In this document: positions 35,469 through 45,396 of the stretch, piece after piece | Numbering within the stretch: the first letter of the stretch is position 1 | How the letters are laid out: each line of letters begins with the position of its first letter | Origin: Sporothrix humicola | Taxonomy: Eukaryota > Ascomycota > Sordariomycetes > Ophiostomatales > Ophiostomataceae | DNA: 64,000 nucleotides | Reading direction: 5' to 3' | NCBI GenBank assembly: GCA_021396245.1 | Contig: WNYE01000014.1 | Span: 248,001-312,000, forward strand | Notes under the pieces: model-generated | The model's database searches: none | What the model was told of the DNA's origin: nothing | Seen by the model: the letters and a program-made list of their open reading frames with translations, nothing else | Position numbers and translations under genes: made by a program

Positions 35469-36269
35469 ATGTCAAATTCATCCGACGATTCCCTCCCCGT
35501 CCCTCCTCGATTGAAGAAACGCCACGTATCGAAACATGGAATAATATCGAAATCCAGAACCATCCCTGGCCAGGGACCATCCGAACAACTTACACGGCCG
35601 ACCATCTCTCCTTTAAAGACTAACATGGTATCTTACATTGCCAACAGCCAGCGTGACTTCATTAGTCAAAACCTACGGCCTATCACAAGAGCCGATTTCG
35701 TGTAAGCGATGTACCTGCTAGTTGGGCCTGTCATCTGTTCGTGCCGTCCCAAAAGACTGGTTAGGGTCAATACGACCTCTTAGTTGGTATGTGCATATCA
35801 ATTTAAGATGGTGCATGCCATCAACATGTGATGCGAGGAGCCTTGGACCCTGTTCGACAGAGATGGGTCAAAACATATAACCAATATCTGCAACCCTTCA
35901 TTTTCTTTTTCTCTTAGTACTGATCCTTCTCGTCCTTTCTACAGACCACCTTTGACAAACATCAGCACAGCAATATTCGAATCAAATACATGCCCATCTA
36001 TCATCATGGCCATGACAAGCCACATGGAGGCTGCCCTCAGTGAGACCCAAGAGATGATCACGGCCATCCGTGATGCCATCCAAGATGTCTACAATGCTGA
36101 ACTGATGGCCGTCGCCAACGAGGACAATGGCACAAACAAATGCACAGACACGAAAACTGCGACAGAAAAAGAAAAGGCACTGGCATTTGAAGCTGCCAAA
36201 CACGTTGTCGAGGTCATGGAGCACTTTGTGGCCATCACCCAAAGGCCTGAAAAGGAAAGGCCGGGCTGA
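35469..36269 (+). CDS. Orphan small protein, predicted two exons (185 aa)
   Basis: I do not recognise this protein. Exon 1 (35469-35701) opens with MSNSSDDSLPVPPRLKKR. The open frame ends in GTG TAA, but that stop lies inside a good donor (GT|GTAAGC). Joining to the acceptor CTACAG at 35944 restores an open frame (35945-36269) without a frame break, giving 558 coding bases. The second half is helical, with repeated Glu/Ala/Thr and a segment like ETQEMITAIRDAIQD. The intron would be 243 nt, long for this window. Coding-like sequence continues just beyond the stop in another frame (see the adjacent entry), so this may be a gene truncated by a frameshift. No neighbour suggests a role. Confidence 0.4.
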
Positions 36270-36812
36270 GACAGCAGCTCTGTTGGCCGAGACGATTGTT
36301 GAGTGGTATAGCGCATGCGCGTCCCACTCCAAGGCCATAGCTGGGAGCAGGAGAGACAAAGAGAAGCATTAGGAAGGGCCTATTGAAAAGCTCGAGTTGC
36401 CTGTTTTCCATGCTGCCAGCGCTGTCAAATTCTACGGTCTTACACTGGACCGTGTCAAAGCCTCGTCCTATCCAGACCAAAAATATCCCGTGCTTTTCGG
36501 GCGCGTCGCCCTGGGCCTTGGACCGATGCCGCGATGTGCCATTCTCTGCCTTCAGATATCGGAACCGGGATGGTGCACGCTTTTACACATCCTCGGGTAC
36601 TGACGGTTCAGGCTGGTCTACTTCCTAAATTTGTCAAGTCATGCACAGACACCGGTCACCATCGTCTTCTTCAATATCTTATCAAGAATGTCAGCCTAAA
36701 GCATGCTCGAGATGTTTTAAAGACACGCGGCCGCGGCGACTATGATGAGAATGACCGCAAAAATGAGATGATGGAGCAGCGAAAGTTGAGATTGAAGTCA
36801 ATGCGCACCTAG
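36250..36812 (+). pseudogene. Possible frame-shifted remnant downstream of the orphan gene
   Basis: After the stop at 36269, the next frame carries a sensible helical segment (AETAALLAETIVEWYSACAS, ending at 36372). The same frame reopens at about 36375-36603 (PVFHAASAVKFYGLTLDRVK), and then another frame gives a charged helical piece ending at 36812 (DYDENDRKNEMMEQRKLRLK). These read like pieces of one coding sequence broken by frameshifts and stops, or like exons whose junctions I could not define. Homology evidence is lacking. Confidence 0.3.
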
Positions 36813-38532
36813 GGCCACATCAGCCGCCACGAACTTACATACTGAGCCTGAACTGCACCCGACAAAAGTTGTGATTGAACGAATTGCTTTTTTTTCTTCT
36901 TTTTTCTTCTCTTTCTTCTGATACTCGAGAGTGAGGATGGGACTGAAGGGGGCGACTTACAAGCCCTACAAAGTGTTTCAGCCGTCCAAATAAACTCGAA
37001 TGGCGAACAAATTGTCTCAGTCGTCCCAACCCGACAAAGTGGGGGCCAACTGGCATTCAACATCAACATTTTGCAACGGCCGCAGGGATGCCAGGGCAGA
37101 TATCGAATCGATAGTCTCTATTCTGCCACTGTTTCTGTTTCTACAGAGCATGAGGGGTCAGTATTTTTTCTTTTTGTCCCCTTGATTTGGCCCATTGTCA
37201 GCCCTTTATTTAACTTTCCCTTTTCCTTGGTCATATCTTTCACAATGTATGAATTTTTTCATACCTCATCCGCCCCTCATATTCACCTCGCCTGCTTCTT
37301 ACATCGTCTTGGCTATGCCACCGGATGTGTCCCCTGCGGTGGCCTTTTGCACGGGAAGCATTTTGTTTGTTTGTTTGTCTCTCTTTCCTTCTTCTCCCCA
37401 TCAGCTCGTCACTGACATCACTCATCCCCCGACGAAATATTGAAAAGCCACATACTTACGATGGAGAGACTGCCTGTGTCTTCGCTCGAGAACAATACTC
37501 GGGCTCATTACCCTCTGTGGTCTTCTATTTTGGCTTATGGTCCCGACTTCGCCCTGCAGATATTGCCCCCGCGTCCACATTGAGCCTTGCCAGCTGTTGT
37601 GTTACGGTTCACAAAACAAATATTCCCACTGCAAGCACAACACCCCCAAGCACACCGCCGGGGAACGACGTCAGGAAAACACGGGGGCCTTTCAATTGGC
37701 CCTTCTGGCTACGACCGGCCCTTTGGCTTGGCAGCTGGCCTAATTTGTTTGCACATCTCACGATGTTTACAAACAAAGAGCCCTGCCACCACTAAAGTAG
37801 GAAATGTGGCGGCATATATTGAATCGCTCTGCTGTCATACCAGGCATTCTGGGCCACGAGGAGACAGATTAACAAAGAGCCAAAAGGGGACGAAAAGAAC
37901 GCCGACTGTCGCACAATGGCCGTATTCTGGTATCCGAACATACTCTCTGACTCTTGGCATTTCAAGAAGAGAACGGATGCTGCCGATAATGTGACTAAGC
38001 TGGCGCAGAGACACGATATTACGCCGTGGCATTGCATTTATTTGCGTTTATTTGCGTTTATTTGCGCCTTTGTTTGCCTAGCTGGTATTCTCGTCGCGTT
38101 TACTCCATACAGCCCACGGTTTATCGAATGCCAGGCCCTCCGCTTCCGCTATGCTGGACAAAAGGAGACATGAGATGAGTCCTGGAGATGGCTGACGATG
38201 GGCGGAAGCATAATCAGGGAGGGTATCGAGTCGTGTCGACAAGGCTATTGGGTGCCACTTCGTGCCAGTGGCATCTACTTAAGTTAGTTTGATCAAGGGG
38301 ACCGGCAAAGTCTATATATAACAGACATCTGTCGTCCCAAGTCCAACAACAATCTCTCTCTAGCCAACAAACAAGGACATCCAGACCGAGATTCCCATTC
38401 ACTCGCTGCTGTTCACCACTTCCACTCACTTACTTCCACTTACTTCCACTTCTTCCGGCCTGTCCCCTAGTACTTTTCTTTCCGACAATATTACCAACGA
38501 CAATCTTCAACAAGAAACCAAAAGAGACAACA
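36813..38532. other. Intergenic region
   Basis: No gene is supported in these 1.7 kb. A ninefold-spaced TTTATTTGCG repetition occurs at about 38036-38066, and TTACTTCCAC-type repeats near 38420-38450, just ahead of the secreted-protein gene. A TATA box is listed separately. Confidence 0.55.
38313..38321 (+). promoter_or_regulatory. TATA box of the secreted Thr-rich protein gene
   Basis: TATATATAA lies about 212 bases before the ATG at 38533, the same motif and nearly the same distance as at the protease gene. Confidence 0.6.
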
Positions 38533-39464
38533 ATGGGCTACTCCGCTCGTCTTCTGTCCGTGGCTGTTGCCGCTGCCGGCTTCTCCCAGCTTGCCAACGC
38601 CGACTGCAGCCACAACAACTGCTACCGCGCTGTCAAGGCCGATGCCTTTACCACTCGTAGTGGTCTGGCCGACTGTAACTCGTACCTGTCGACGCTGGTC
38701 ATCCTCCCGACCAGGTACGTATCATTTTGCCCTCTCCTCCCTTCGTTCTCTGTTTCCCATGCACCCGCTAACCGGACAGCACCACCACTGAATACATCGA
38801 GACGGTCACGAGCTGGGTCACCTCTCCGTCAGCCACTACCACGGTCCAAGTCAACACTGAGGAGACCACCAATGTGCTGACCGAGACGTCGACCGCGACC
38901 GAGACCGAGGTCACGACGTCGACCGACTTGACCACGACATCGACTACTGCAACCGAGTACACCACCACCCAGACATTTACCCAAATCCAGGGTACACTCA
39001 CGTTTGCTACGACCAGGGTTATCACCATCACCACTCCGATCTTCGGGCGTGGTGTCGCCGTCCGGACGCCTGGAGCTACGATCACCATTAGTGGCAGTAT
39101 TATCCCGCCTTATGCTACGGCCTGTACTCCCAGCCCAGCCGCGTACATCAGTGCCTGCTCGTGCATTGGTGCCACGGCCACGGTCAGCACCACTCAGCCC
39201 GTCGAGACCCTCACCGAGACCTCGACAGTTTGGAGCACGTCCTACACCGCCGATGTCTACACGTCCACGACTATCGTCACTGAAACCACCGAAACCACCA
39301 CCACTGCTCCGGAGACGCTGACGACGACGACGACCACCGTCCAGCCCGAGGTGACGACTGGTGTTACCACTTTCCTGACCAGAACCCGCGTCACGGAGAC
39401 TGTGACCAGGACCATTACTCTCACCAAGTACGTGATCACCACTGTCCCCCGGCCGACCCCTTAA
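38533..39464 (+). CDS. Secreted Thr-rich cell-surface protein (288 aa, 2 exons)
   Basis: Exon 1 is 38533-38714 and exon 2 38780-39464, with a 65-nt intron (GTACGT...GCTAAC...ACAG). Residues 1-23 are a clear signal peptide ending ANA, followed by a short Cys-rich domain (DCSHNNCYRAVKA...ADCNSYL) often seen at the start of fungal secreted proteins. The remainder is dominated by Thr, Val, Ser and Glu, with many TET/TTT runs that would be heavily O-mannosylated. A second Cys pair (ISACSCIGA) lies in the middle. No C-terminal GPI hydrophobic tail is present, so it is probably released or held in the wall by other means. A structural or surface-masking wall protein is inferred; no catalytic motif is visible. 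Confidence 0.82.
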
Positions 39465-39926
39465 ATACGGTCAGCGGCGAAAGGAAACCAAGAACGGGCA
39501 CCTGGCGCTCCGTGCATAGCATACGACAAGAAATGATTCACGATGGGCTTGACGATGGATATTTGGTGTTTGGAGTGCCAGGAGTCAAACAGGAATCACG
39601 GGCCTGATTTTATCACGCAACTTATTTGGGGCGGGGGATACGGGGATACGGTGATGCCCAATATCTGTGTCTTTTTACATTCTCACACGTGTTTTATTAT
39701 TTCATTTTACAAGAGGATAGCTGATCTTCCGTAACCGTCCAATATATCTTTGAATATGGATGAAACCTGTGTGCACTAAAATTAACCTTGAAATGTGGAC
39801 AACTGACGAAAGCAAAGAAAAGTGAAATCAACGAAAAGATGAACAGCCAAGCCAAAAGAAACCAGGAGAAAAATATCCATGAGAACCCAGTAAATGGTAC
39901 ATAAATGAGAACCCTCGCCTCTCACC
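39465..39926. other. Convergent 3' intergenic region
   Basis: A 460-base AT-rich spacer between the secreted protein gene (+) and the GH76 gene (-). Nothing else is seen. Confidence 0.6.
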
Positions 39927-41312
39927 TCAGTTCACCTCGCCCCAGCCTAGCATCATCCATGACAGCGTGCCTATGCATCCAGACAAAAAGAACAGAGTCA
40001 GGAACGCCGCACCGGCCTTGTCGCCCTGGCTCACTGGCCCCGTGTATGGCAGAGCCGACTCGTCTGTGCCCGCAGCCGGGTTGCCCTGGCTCGTGCCGCC
40101 CGTCAGGTTGGTCAGCGGTGCCGTCGACTTGTCCAGCAGCATCGACAGCAGCGCGCCCAGCACGTTCATCTCCTGGCCAGCCCCGTTGGTGCCGTCGTAC
40201 GTGCCGCCCTGGACCCAGCGGAAGCCACAGACACGGCCCGTGGCGCCGCCGGTACACTGCTTGACCGCCGCCTCGGCCGACGTTTTGAGCGTGGCAAAGA
40301 TGCGGTCGTGGGTAAAGGGGGCAATCTGGGCGGTGACGGCGAGCCAGCGGTGGATGTAGCCCTTGAAGGAGAGCATGTCGGTGGTACAGGTCAGGTTGAC
40401 GTCGCTTTCGCACGAGATTTCCTTGGCGATGCCGTTGGGGAAGAACGTGGCCAGCATGTTTGTCAAGAGCCCCTCGACCCGCGTCTTCCACACGGGGTCC
40501 TGGGTGTAGTCGTACATGAACGCGGCGCCCTGCAAAAAGATGGCGGCGTTGTACGAGAACTGGGCCCGATTAATGTCGGTACAGTTCTTGTCAGTGTGGC
40601 CGCCATCGTAGATATTGTACTCGGCATCAATCAGACCAACGCCAGACACCCAGTCCCACGTCTTGGACGCCCATTGGGAATAGGTGTCGTTGCGGGTGTA
40701 GCGGGCAAGGCGCGCACCAATGTTGAAGAAGCAGCCGTTGGCAATCGAATTTTTGTAATTGTAGCCGTTGTTGAGCGGCGTAATCTGCCACCTCAAACCA
40801 CCGCCACACTGGTCGTCACGGCGTATAGGAGTCGTCTGCGAGTTAAAGACAGCCTGGGCAAGAGCCAGCCATTGCGGACCATCGGCCGGTGGGTTTTCAA
40901 ACCCAACCTCGGCGGCCAGCAGCGCCGACATCCCCCAAAAGGACTGGTCGTCATTGCCTAGCGAGGCGGTCCAGTTGTACGGCATATACATGTTCTGGGG
41001 AGGACCAGTCTGGAACAGCATAGCCTCCATGACCTCGTCGTTGTAGGTGGTGTCGCCGGTGTAGTGCCAGTAGTCGATCATGGTGCCCCAGAGCGCGCCG
41101 CCCTGCCACCAGTAGTACTCGCCAATGGGCGGCGGGCCGGGCAGGATACCGGGGATCTGGCCACTCTGGTTGCCCTTGTAGTAGGTCATGACGTCGTAGG
41201 CCTTGAGCTTGGCGGCGGCGAGGATGGAGTCGGCATTGTCGAGGTCGACTTCGAGGGCGGCGTGGGCAGTCCCGGCGACGGCCGCTAAGAACGGTAATAT
41301 TAATCGATGCAT
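39927..41312 (-). CDS. GH76 family protein, DFG5/DCW1-like (461 aa)
   Basis: The start is set at complement 41312, where a clear signal peptide (MHRLILPFLAAVAGTAHA) begins; the open frame extends 30 codons upstream. The mature part matches the GH76 alpha-1,6-mannanase-like family: YYWWQGGALWGTMIDYW near residues 66-82, and the paired acidic residues GNDDQSFWG (Asp121-Asp122) that form the catalytic pair. A GLRWQI segment and several N-glycosylation sites follow. The C-terminus is a Ser/Gly spacer plus a hydrophobic tail, fitting a GPI anchor. Yeast Dfg5 and Dcw1 are thought to transfer GPI-linked proteins from their anchor into wall glucan, so the likely site is plasma membrane and wall. Single exon. 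Confidence 0.92.
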   Translation of the reverse strand: MHRLILPFLAAVAGTAHAALEVDLDNADSILAAAKLKAYDVMTYYKGNQSGQIPGILPGPPPIGEYYWWQGGALWGTMIDYWHYTGDTTYNDEVMEAMLFQTGPPQNMYMPYNWTASLGNDDQSFWGMSALLAAEVGFENPPADGPQWLALAQAVFNSQTTPIRRDDQCGGGLRWQITPLNNGYNYKNSIANGCFFNIGARLARYTRNDTYSQWASKTWDWVSGVGLIDAEYNIYDGGHTDKNCTDINRAQFSYNAAIFLQGAAFMYDYTQDPVWKTRVEGLLTNMLATFFPNGIAKEISCESDVNLTCTTDMLSFKGYIHRWLAVTAQIAPFTHDRIFATLKTSAEAAVKQCTGGATGRVCGFRWVQGGTYDGTNGAGQEMNVLGALLSMLLDKSTAPLTNLTGGTSQGNPAAGTDESALPYTGPVSQGDKAGAAFLTLFFLSGCIGTLSWMMLGWGEVN

Positions 41313-41873
41313 TGTTGTGTATGTCTGGGGAGAGAAACGAGTGTGAAATGAAAAGGATGGATTTGTCGATGCGCGGTCGATGGTCGACGTCGCGATGGTC
41401 AAGTGACAAGGTGGTGGTGATGATGAACAAATCGTAATCGTAATCTGTGATTTGGGTCTGTGAAGTCATTTGTTAGCGAGACTCGAGAGTGAACTCAGAC
41501 GGCACGACAAATGAACAAGTGACAAACGACTTGGCACTGTTTTTCACCCTCACGGACAGACGGCCGCTCAATGCAGGGTTAATCCAACCCGGGTTGGCCT
41601 TTTTGCCGTCAATGCATTTCCTTGTTTGTGAGTGCCCAAAGGAAGAACGTCTGAAAAATAAACAGTGAGAAAGGGGGCGTCGATATTGGGTTCATTTAGC
41701 CGGCGGCGCATCAGCCACGAGCATATTGCGGATTGAAGAAACAGTAAAGTGTATGCACCAAAGGGGAATAACCAAAAAAGTTGTATGTACAGAAAATCAA
41801 TTAAAAAGGAGGCTCATGTCTATCATCTAACGTCAATTTTTTCTCTTTTCCTCTTTTCGACATCGATCTCGAT
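41313..41873. other. Intergenic region
   Basis: A 560-base spacer between two minus-strand genes, holding the GH76 promoter and the 3' flank of the kinase gene. No other feature is seen. Confidence 0.6.
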
Positions 41874-43163
41874 CTACTGCTTCAGACCAAGAACCCGCTC
41901 GTCGCGGTCAACGACGGGCTCGGCGTTCTTTGCACGCCACGGCGCCAGGCTCAGCTTGCCCAGAGTCGCGAAGCGGTAGGCACCGCCGGCGGCGGGAATG
42001 TTGTTGGCGAGGCCGCGCTTGTTGGCAAAGGCGAGCGTGGCAAACTTGATGGCCTCCTTGTAGGCGGCGGGGATGCCAAACTCGTCGCTCGTGGTCAGAG
42101 TCAGGCCGTGCTTGGACAGCTCGTCGGCCAGGTCGCGCATCAGCTGGCCGTTGCGGGTACCGCCGCCCGAGGCAATCACCAGGGGCTTGGTGCCGATCTT
42201 GGGCAGGATAAAGTCGACCAGACTCGACGTGATGGCAATGCCCGTGAAGCGGGTCAGTGTGGCCAGCAGGTCTTCTGTCGAAGCGTCGGCGTAGCGTTTC
42301 AGGATGTCGTCGGCGTACGCAGCGCCAAAGTCGAGGCGCCAGGCGGACCGCGGCGGCTTGCGGGCAAAGAACTCGTGCTTGCGCAGCTCTTCCAGAAGGC
42401 CAGGAATGACGGTGCCCTTGGCAGCCAGCTCACCGTCCTTGTCGTAGCCACGGCCGGTGCGGGCCTTGACGACGTGGTCGATCATAACGTTGCCCGGGCC
42501 CGTGTCAAAGGCCATCATGCGGCTGCGGTCCTTGTGGGCCAGCTGCAGGTTGGCAATGCCGCCAATGTTGAGCGTCACCGTGTACGTGGGCTCCTTGGTC
42601 TCGGCGTCCGTGCGGTCACGGAAGGCCACAAAGTCAAGGTACTGCATCAGGGGAGCAGCTGCGCCGCCCAGCGCATGGTCCAGCGGGCGGAACTGTGTCA
42701 CGGTGTCGACGTCGGACAGCGCGGCCACGACGCCCGACTCGGCAATGAAGAAACCACACGGGTAGCCGCCCTTGAGCCACTTGTCGACCAGACTCGTGCT
42801 CTTGCTCTCAATGTAGGCACGCTCGAGCGGGCGGTTTGGCGGCTCCTGGTAGATGGTCTGGCCGTCGTAGCCGATCACATCGACGTCCTGCGGCTTGAGG
42901 TTATTCTTGGCCATCAGGGCGTTGGCGGCCTCGGCGTACAGAGCGCCGGCGACGTAGTTGAGGCGGGTCATCTCAAAGATGGTCAGCTCGTTGGCAAAGG
43001 CCTTGAGAATCTGGGGCTGCAGGTCCTCGGGCCAGTCAATGGTGAGGCCGTCGACGTAGACGGGCCGCGAGGGGTGGCCATCGGCGGCAATGTCGATTGT
43101 GCACAGCACGGCGTCGACGCCGTCAAACGACGAGCCGCTGTTGAGGCCGAGAATGTAGACCAT
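41874..43163 (-). CDS. AnmK-family anhydrosugar kinase, probable levoglucosan kinase (429 aa)
   Basis: This single-exon gene encodes a cytosolic-looking protein of the ASKHA fold. Family motifs are all present: LNSGSSFDGVDAVL (7-20, phosphate loop), GYDGQTIYQEP (98-108), HALGGAAAPL (163-172), LNIGGIANLQ (198-207), FDTGPGNVMIDH (219-230), YDKDGELAAKG (240-250), the PPRS element (270-273) and ASGGGTRN (331-338). Bacterial AnmK phosphorylates and opens 1,6-anhydro-N-acetylmuramate during peptidoglycan recycling. Fungi make no peptidoglycan. The characterised fungal relative, levoglucosan kinase of Lipomyces starkeyi, converts 1,6-anhydroglucose to glucose-6-phosphate, and this protein has about the same length. 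Levoglucosan is therefore the likelier substrate, though anhydro-amino sugars from bacteria cannot be excluded. Neighbouring transaldolase and sugar-transporter genes fit a catabolic role. All motifs are intact. Confidence 0.85.
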   Translation of the reverse strand: MVYILGLNSGSSFDGVDAVLCTIDIAADGHPSRPVYVDGLTIDWPEDLQPQILKAFANELTIFEMTRLNYVAGALYAEAANALMAKNNLKPQDVDVIGYDGQTIYQEPPNRPLERAYIESKSTSLVDKWLKGGYPCGFFIAESGVVAALSDVDTVTQFRPLDHALGGAAAPLMQYLDFVAFRDRTDAETKEPTYTVTLNIGGIANLQLAHKDRSRMMAFDTGPGNVMIDHVVKARTGRGYDKDGELAAKGTVIPGLLEELRKHEFFARKPPRSAWRLDFGAAYADDILKRYADASTEDLLATLTRFTGIAITSSLVDFILPKIGTKPLVIASGGGTRNGQLMRDLADELSKHGLTLTTSDEFGIPAAYKEAIKFATLAFANKRGLANNIPAAGGAYRFATLGKLSLAPWRAKNAEPVVDRDERVLGLKQ

Positions 43164-44370
43164 TGTGAGAGAAGGGAGGGGTAGAGCTGGAGATTGAAGA
43201 AAAGGGATGAGTATGAATGTGGAAAGAACGGTACTCCAAACAGAAGGAACAAATAACGAGTTTAAGAAATAACTTTATATCAGTACGTCAGACGCGAGGG
43301 AAGGTGCGACGCGGCTGGCCACAGAAAGTTCGTCGGGAAAGTCCTCGGAGAGATACCGATGGAGGGGAAGGTACGATGGGGAGAATGGTAGAGGGGAACA
43401 AAAAAAGAAGGAATAGGAGATAGAAAGGAAAAGAAAAAGGTGGGAAGGAACGAACGGCGACTGAACTCTCCTGACAGTAGATACCCGCTCTTTCCAGGAA
43501 CAGCTTTGTTCAAGAGGCACGAGACAAAGGGACCAGACGGCAATACTCAATAGGCACAAGACCAAGACGAGCAATCAGCTCCAAGACCAAGAACGGACCC
43601 CAACACTCCCCCAAGAGGCAAACAGCTCTCCAACACTCTCCACATCGAGGCTGCTTCCCCGTCCGGCTGTTCCCCTTCTCCATGCGGAGGCACACAACAT
43701 ATGTATTTCCTTTGATTGTGAAGGCAAAAGAGAAAGGCAAAGCGGTCGATAAGGTGGTCACAGGTCTGAACAGACACGGGGAGGTGCCGACAGGATGTCC
43801 CCCGAGTCTAGACGCAGGGTTGTAGAGAAAAATGCGGCATGGGATCAGTTGTTGAATTCCTGTGTTGACGTCAAGATGGGGAGAAACGAGGACGAAAATA
43901 CGGGGACCAATGCGGCCCCACCACATCCACTAAATGCACTAATACCACTGAATCCACCTGCACATGTCCAGTGCGTCGGGGGGCTTCCGAACGCTAACAT
44001 TGGGTGACATCTGCCATAATTCCAGTTGTTCCCGGCGCTGGAGGGCACGCTATGCCGTAACTAATTTTCTTTGGTGAGGTCCAGCGTGATGTTGGGTCAA
44101 CGATTGTCCTCTTTTTTTCTTCTAGTTTCTTTCTTTCACATCACGGAATATATTCTACGAGAGGCTTGAATGCCACAGTTCTTGGCAGAAAGCAAAAGGC
44201 AAATTCTCATGAAATCATGTGTCTATGTCTATTCTTCAGTTTATTGATTGTTTGCCCCATTGGCAATGGCTTTCTCCATTGAACATCTCCATTTTATTAC
44301 CCCATTGCCGTTGCTTTTTCTCCGTAAAAAAAAGTCTAGAATCTCCACATACGCGTGACTATGACCCCAT
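43164..44370. promoter_or_regulatory. Upstream region of the kinase gene with repeated elements
   Basis: This spacer separates the kinase start (43163) from the transaldolase stop (44371). It contains GGAAGGTGCGA at 43299-43309, a one-mismatch variant at 43376-43386 and a two-mismatch variant near 43443. It also contains the 17-mer CACGGGGAGGTGCCGAC at 43775-43791, which recurs upstream of the transaldolase gene. No coding sequence is supported. Confidence 0.55.
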
Positions 44371-45396
44371 CTACAATTTTGTGGCAAGCAACTGCTTGAG
44401 CTGCTCGGTGTCCGCGTAGAAGCGGCGCATGGCATCGGCCGACTTCTCGACAGCACAGGCGTCGCTGTTGAAGGCCCAATGGAAAGCTGCCTCGTTGCCA
44501 TTAAATGCCAGAGGAGGCAGAACCTCGTCGGACGCGTTCTTGGCCGCCTCGGCCGTCAGGGCGGGGGCAATGGGTGTCGTCTCCTTCTCGACCGCCTCGA
44601 GAATGGCCGGCGCGGCCGTCAGCAGATCAACACCAGCAAGCTGGCGCACCTGGTCGACGTTGCGGAAGCTGGCGGCCATGACCTGCGTGCTGTGGCCGTA
44701 CTTGCGCAGGTGGTTCTGGATGCGGGAGACGGTCTCGATGCCCAGATCACGGTCGGCCACACCGTTGAGCTTGCCCCAGTCGGCAATGCGGCCAACGTAG
44801 GGAGCAACAGCGTCGGCACCGGCCTCAGCAGCAGCCACAGCTTGGGCCAGACCAAAGACGACCGTCACCAGACAGCTGACGCCGTGGTCGCGCTGCAGGA
44901 TGCGGGCGGCCTCAATACCCTCCCAGGTAGCCGAGATCTTGATGCGGACCTTGTCCTTGGCGACGCCCTCTTCCTCGTAGAGCTTGAGGATTCTCAGAGC
45001 GGCGGCGACGGTGGCGGGCGTGTCAAAAGAGAGGGCCACGTCGACCTCGGTGCTGACACGGCCGGTCAGCTTGTAGATCTGGGTGCCGAACTGGACGGCC
45101 AGAGCATCGACGGCGGCCGAGAGACGGTCGTCCTTGGAGGCAGACTCGGGCAGGCTGCGGCTGTAGGCCAGGGCCTTGTCGACGAGGGCGGCATACGACG
45201 GCTTCTGGGCGGCGAGGAAGAGGAGAGTCGGGTTGGTGGTGCCCTCGGAAGGCTGGAAACGGGCGATGTCTGCGGTTGACGTTAGGAGCTACCAGCCAAA
45301 AAGTATACTGTCGTGAGGGGACTCACCATCAAAGTCGGCCGTGTCGGCGATCACGACGGTGCCGGCGGCCTGGAGCTGCTTCAAAGGAGTCGACAT
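44371..45396 (-). CDS. Transaldolase family protein (322 aa, 2 exons)
   Basis: Exon 1 is complement 45327-45396 and exon 2 complement 44371-45269. The 57-nt intron (GTGAGT...CTAAC...GCAG) falls after residue 23. The protein has transaldolase motifs: an N-terminal ADTADFDD, the TTNPTLLF signature near residues 34-41, and the Schiff-base lysine in VRIKISATWEG (Lys134). Transaldolase moves a dihydroxyacetone unit between sedoheptulose-7-phosphate and glyceraldehyde-3-phosphate, linking the pentose phosphate pathway to glycolysis in the cytosol. The sequence is slightly shorter than yeast Tal1 and has a somewhat different substrate-loop region (FQPSEG rather than the usual form), so it may be a pathway-specific paralogue rather than the housekeeping copy. 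It is divergent from the sugar transporter gene. Confidence 0.92.

Noticed and set aside
42108..43184. 358-codon open frame opposite the anhydrosugar kinase
   Set aside because: The minus-strand protein carries all kinase-family motifs; this translation has none.
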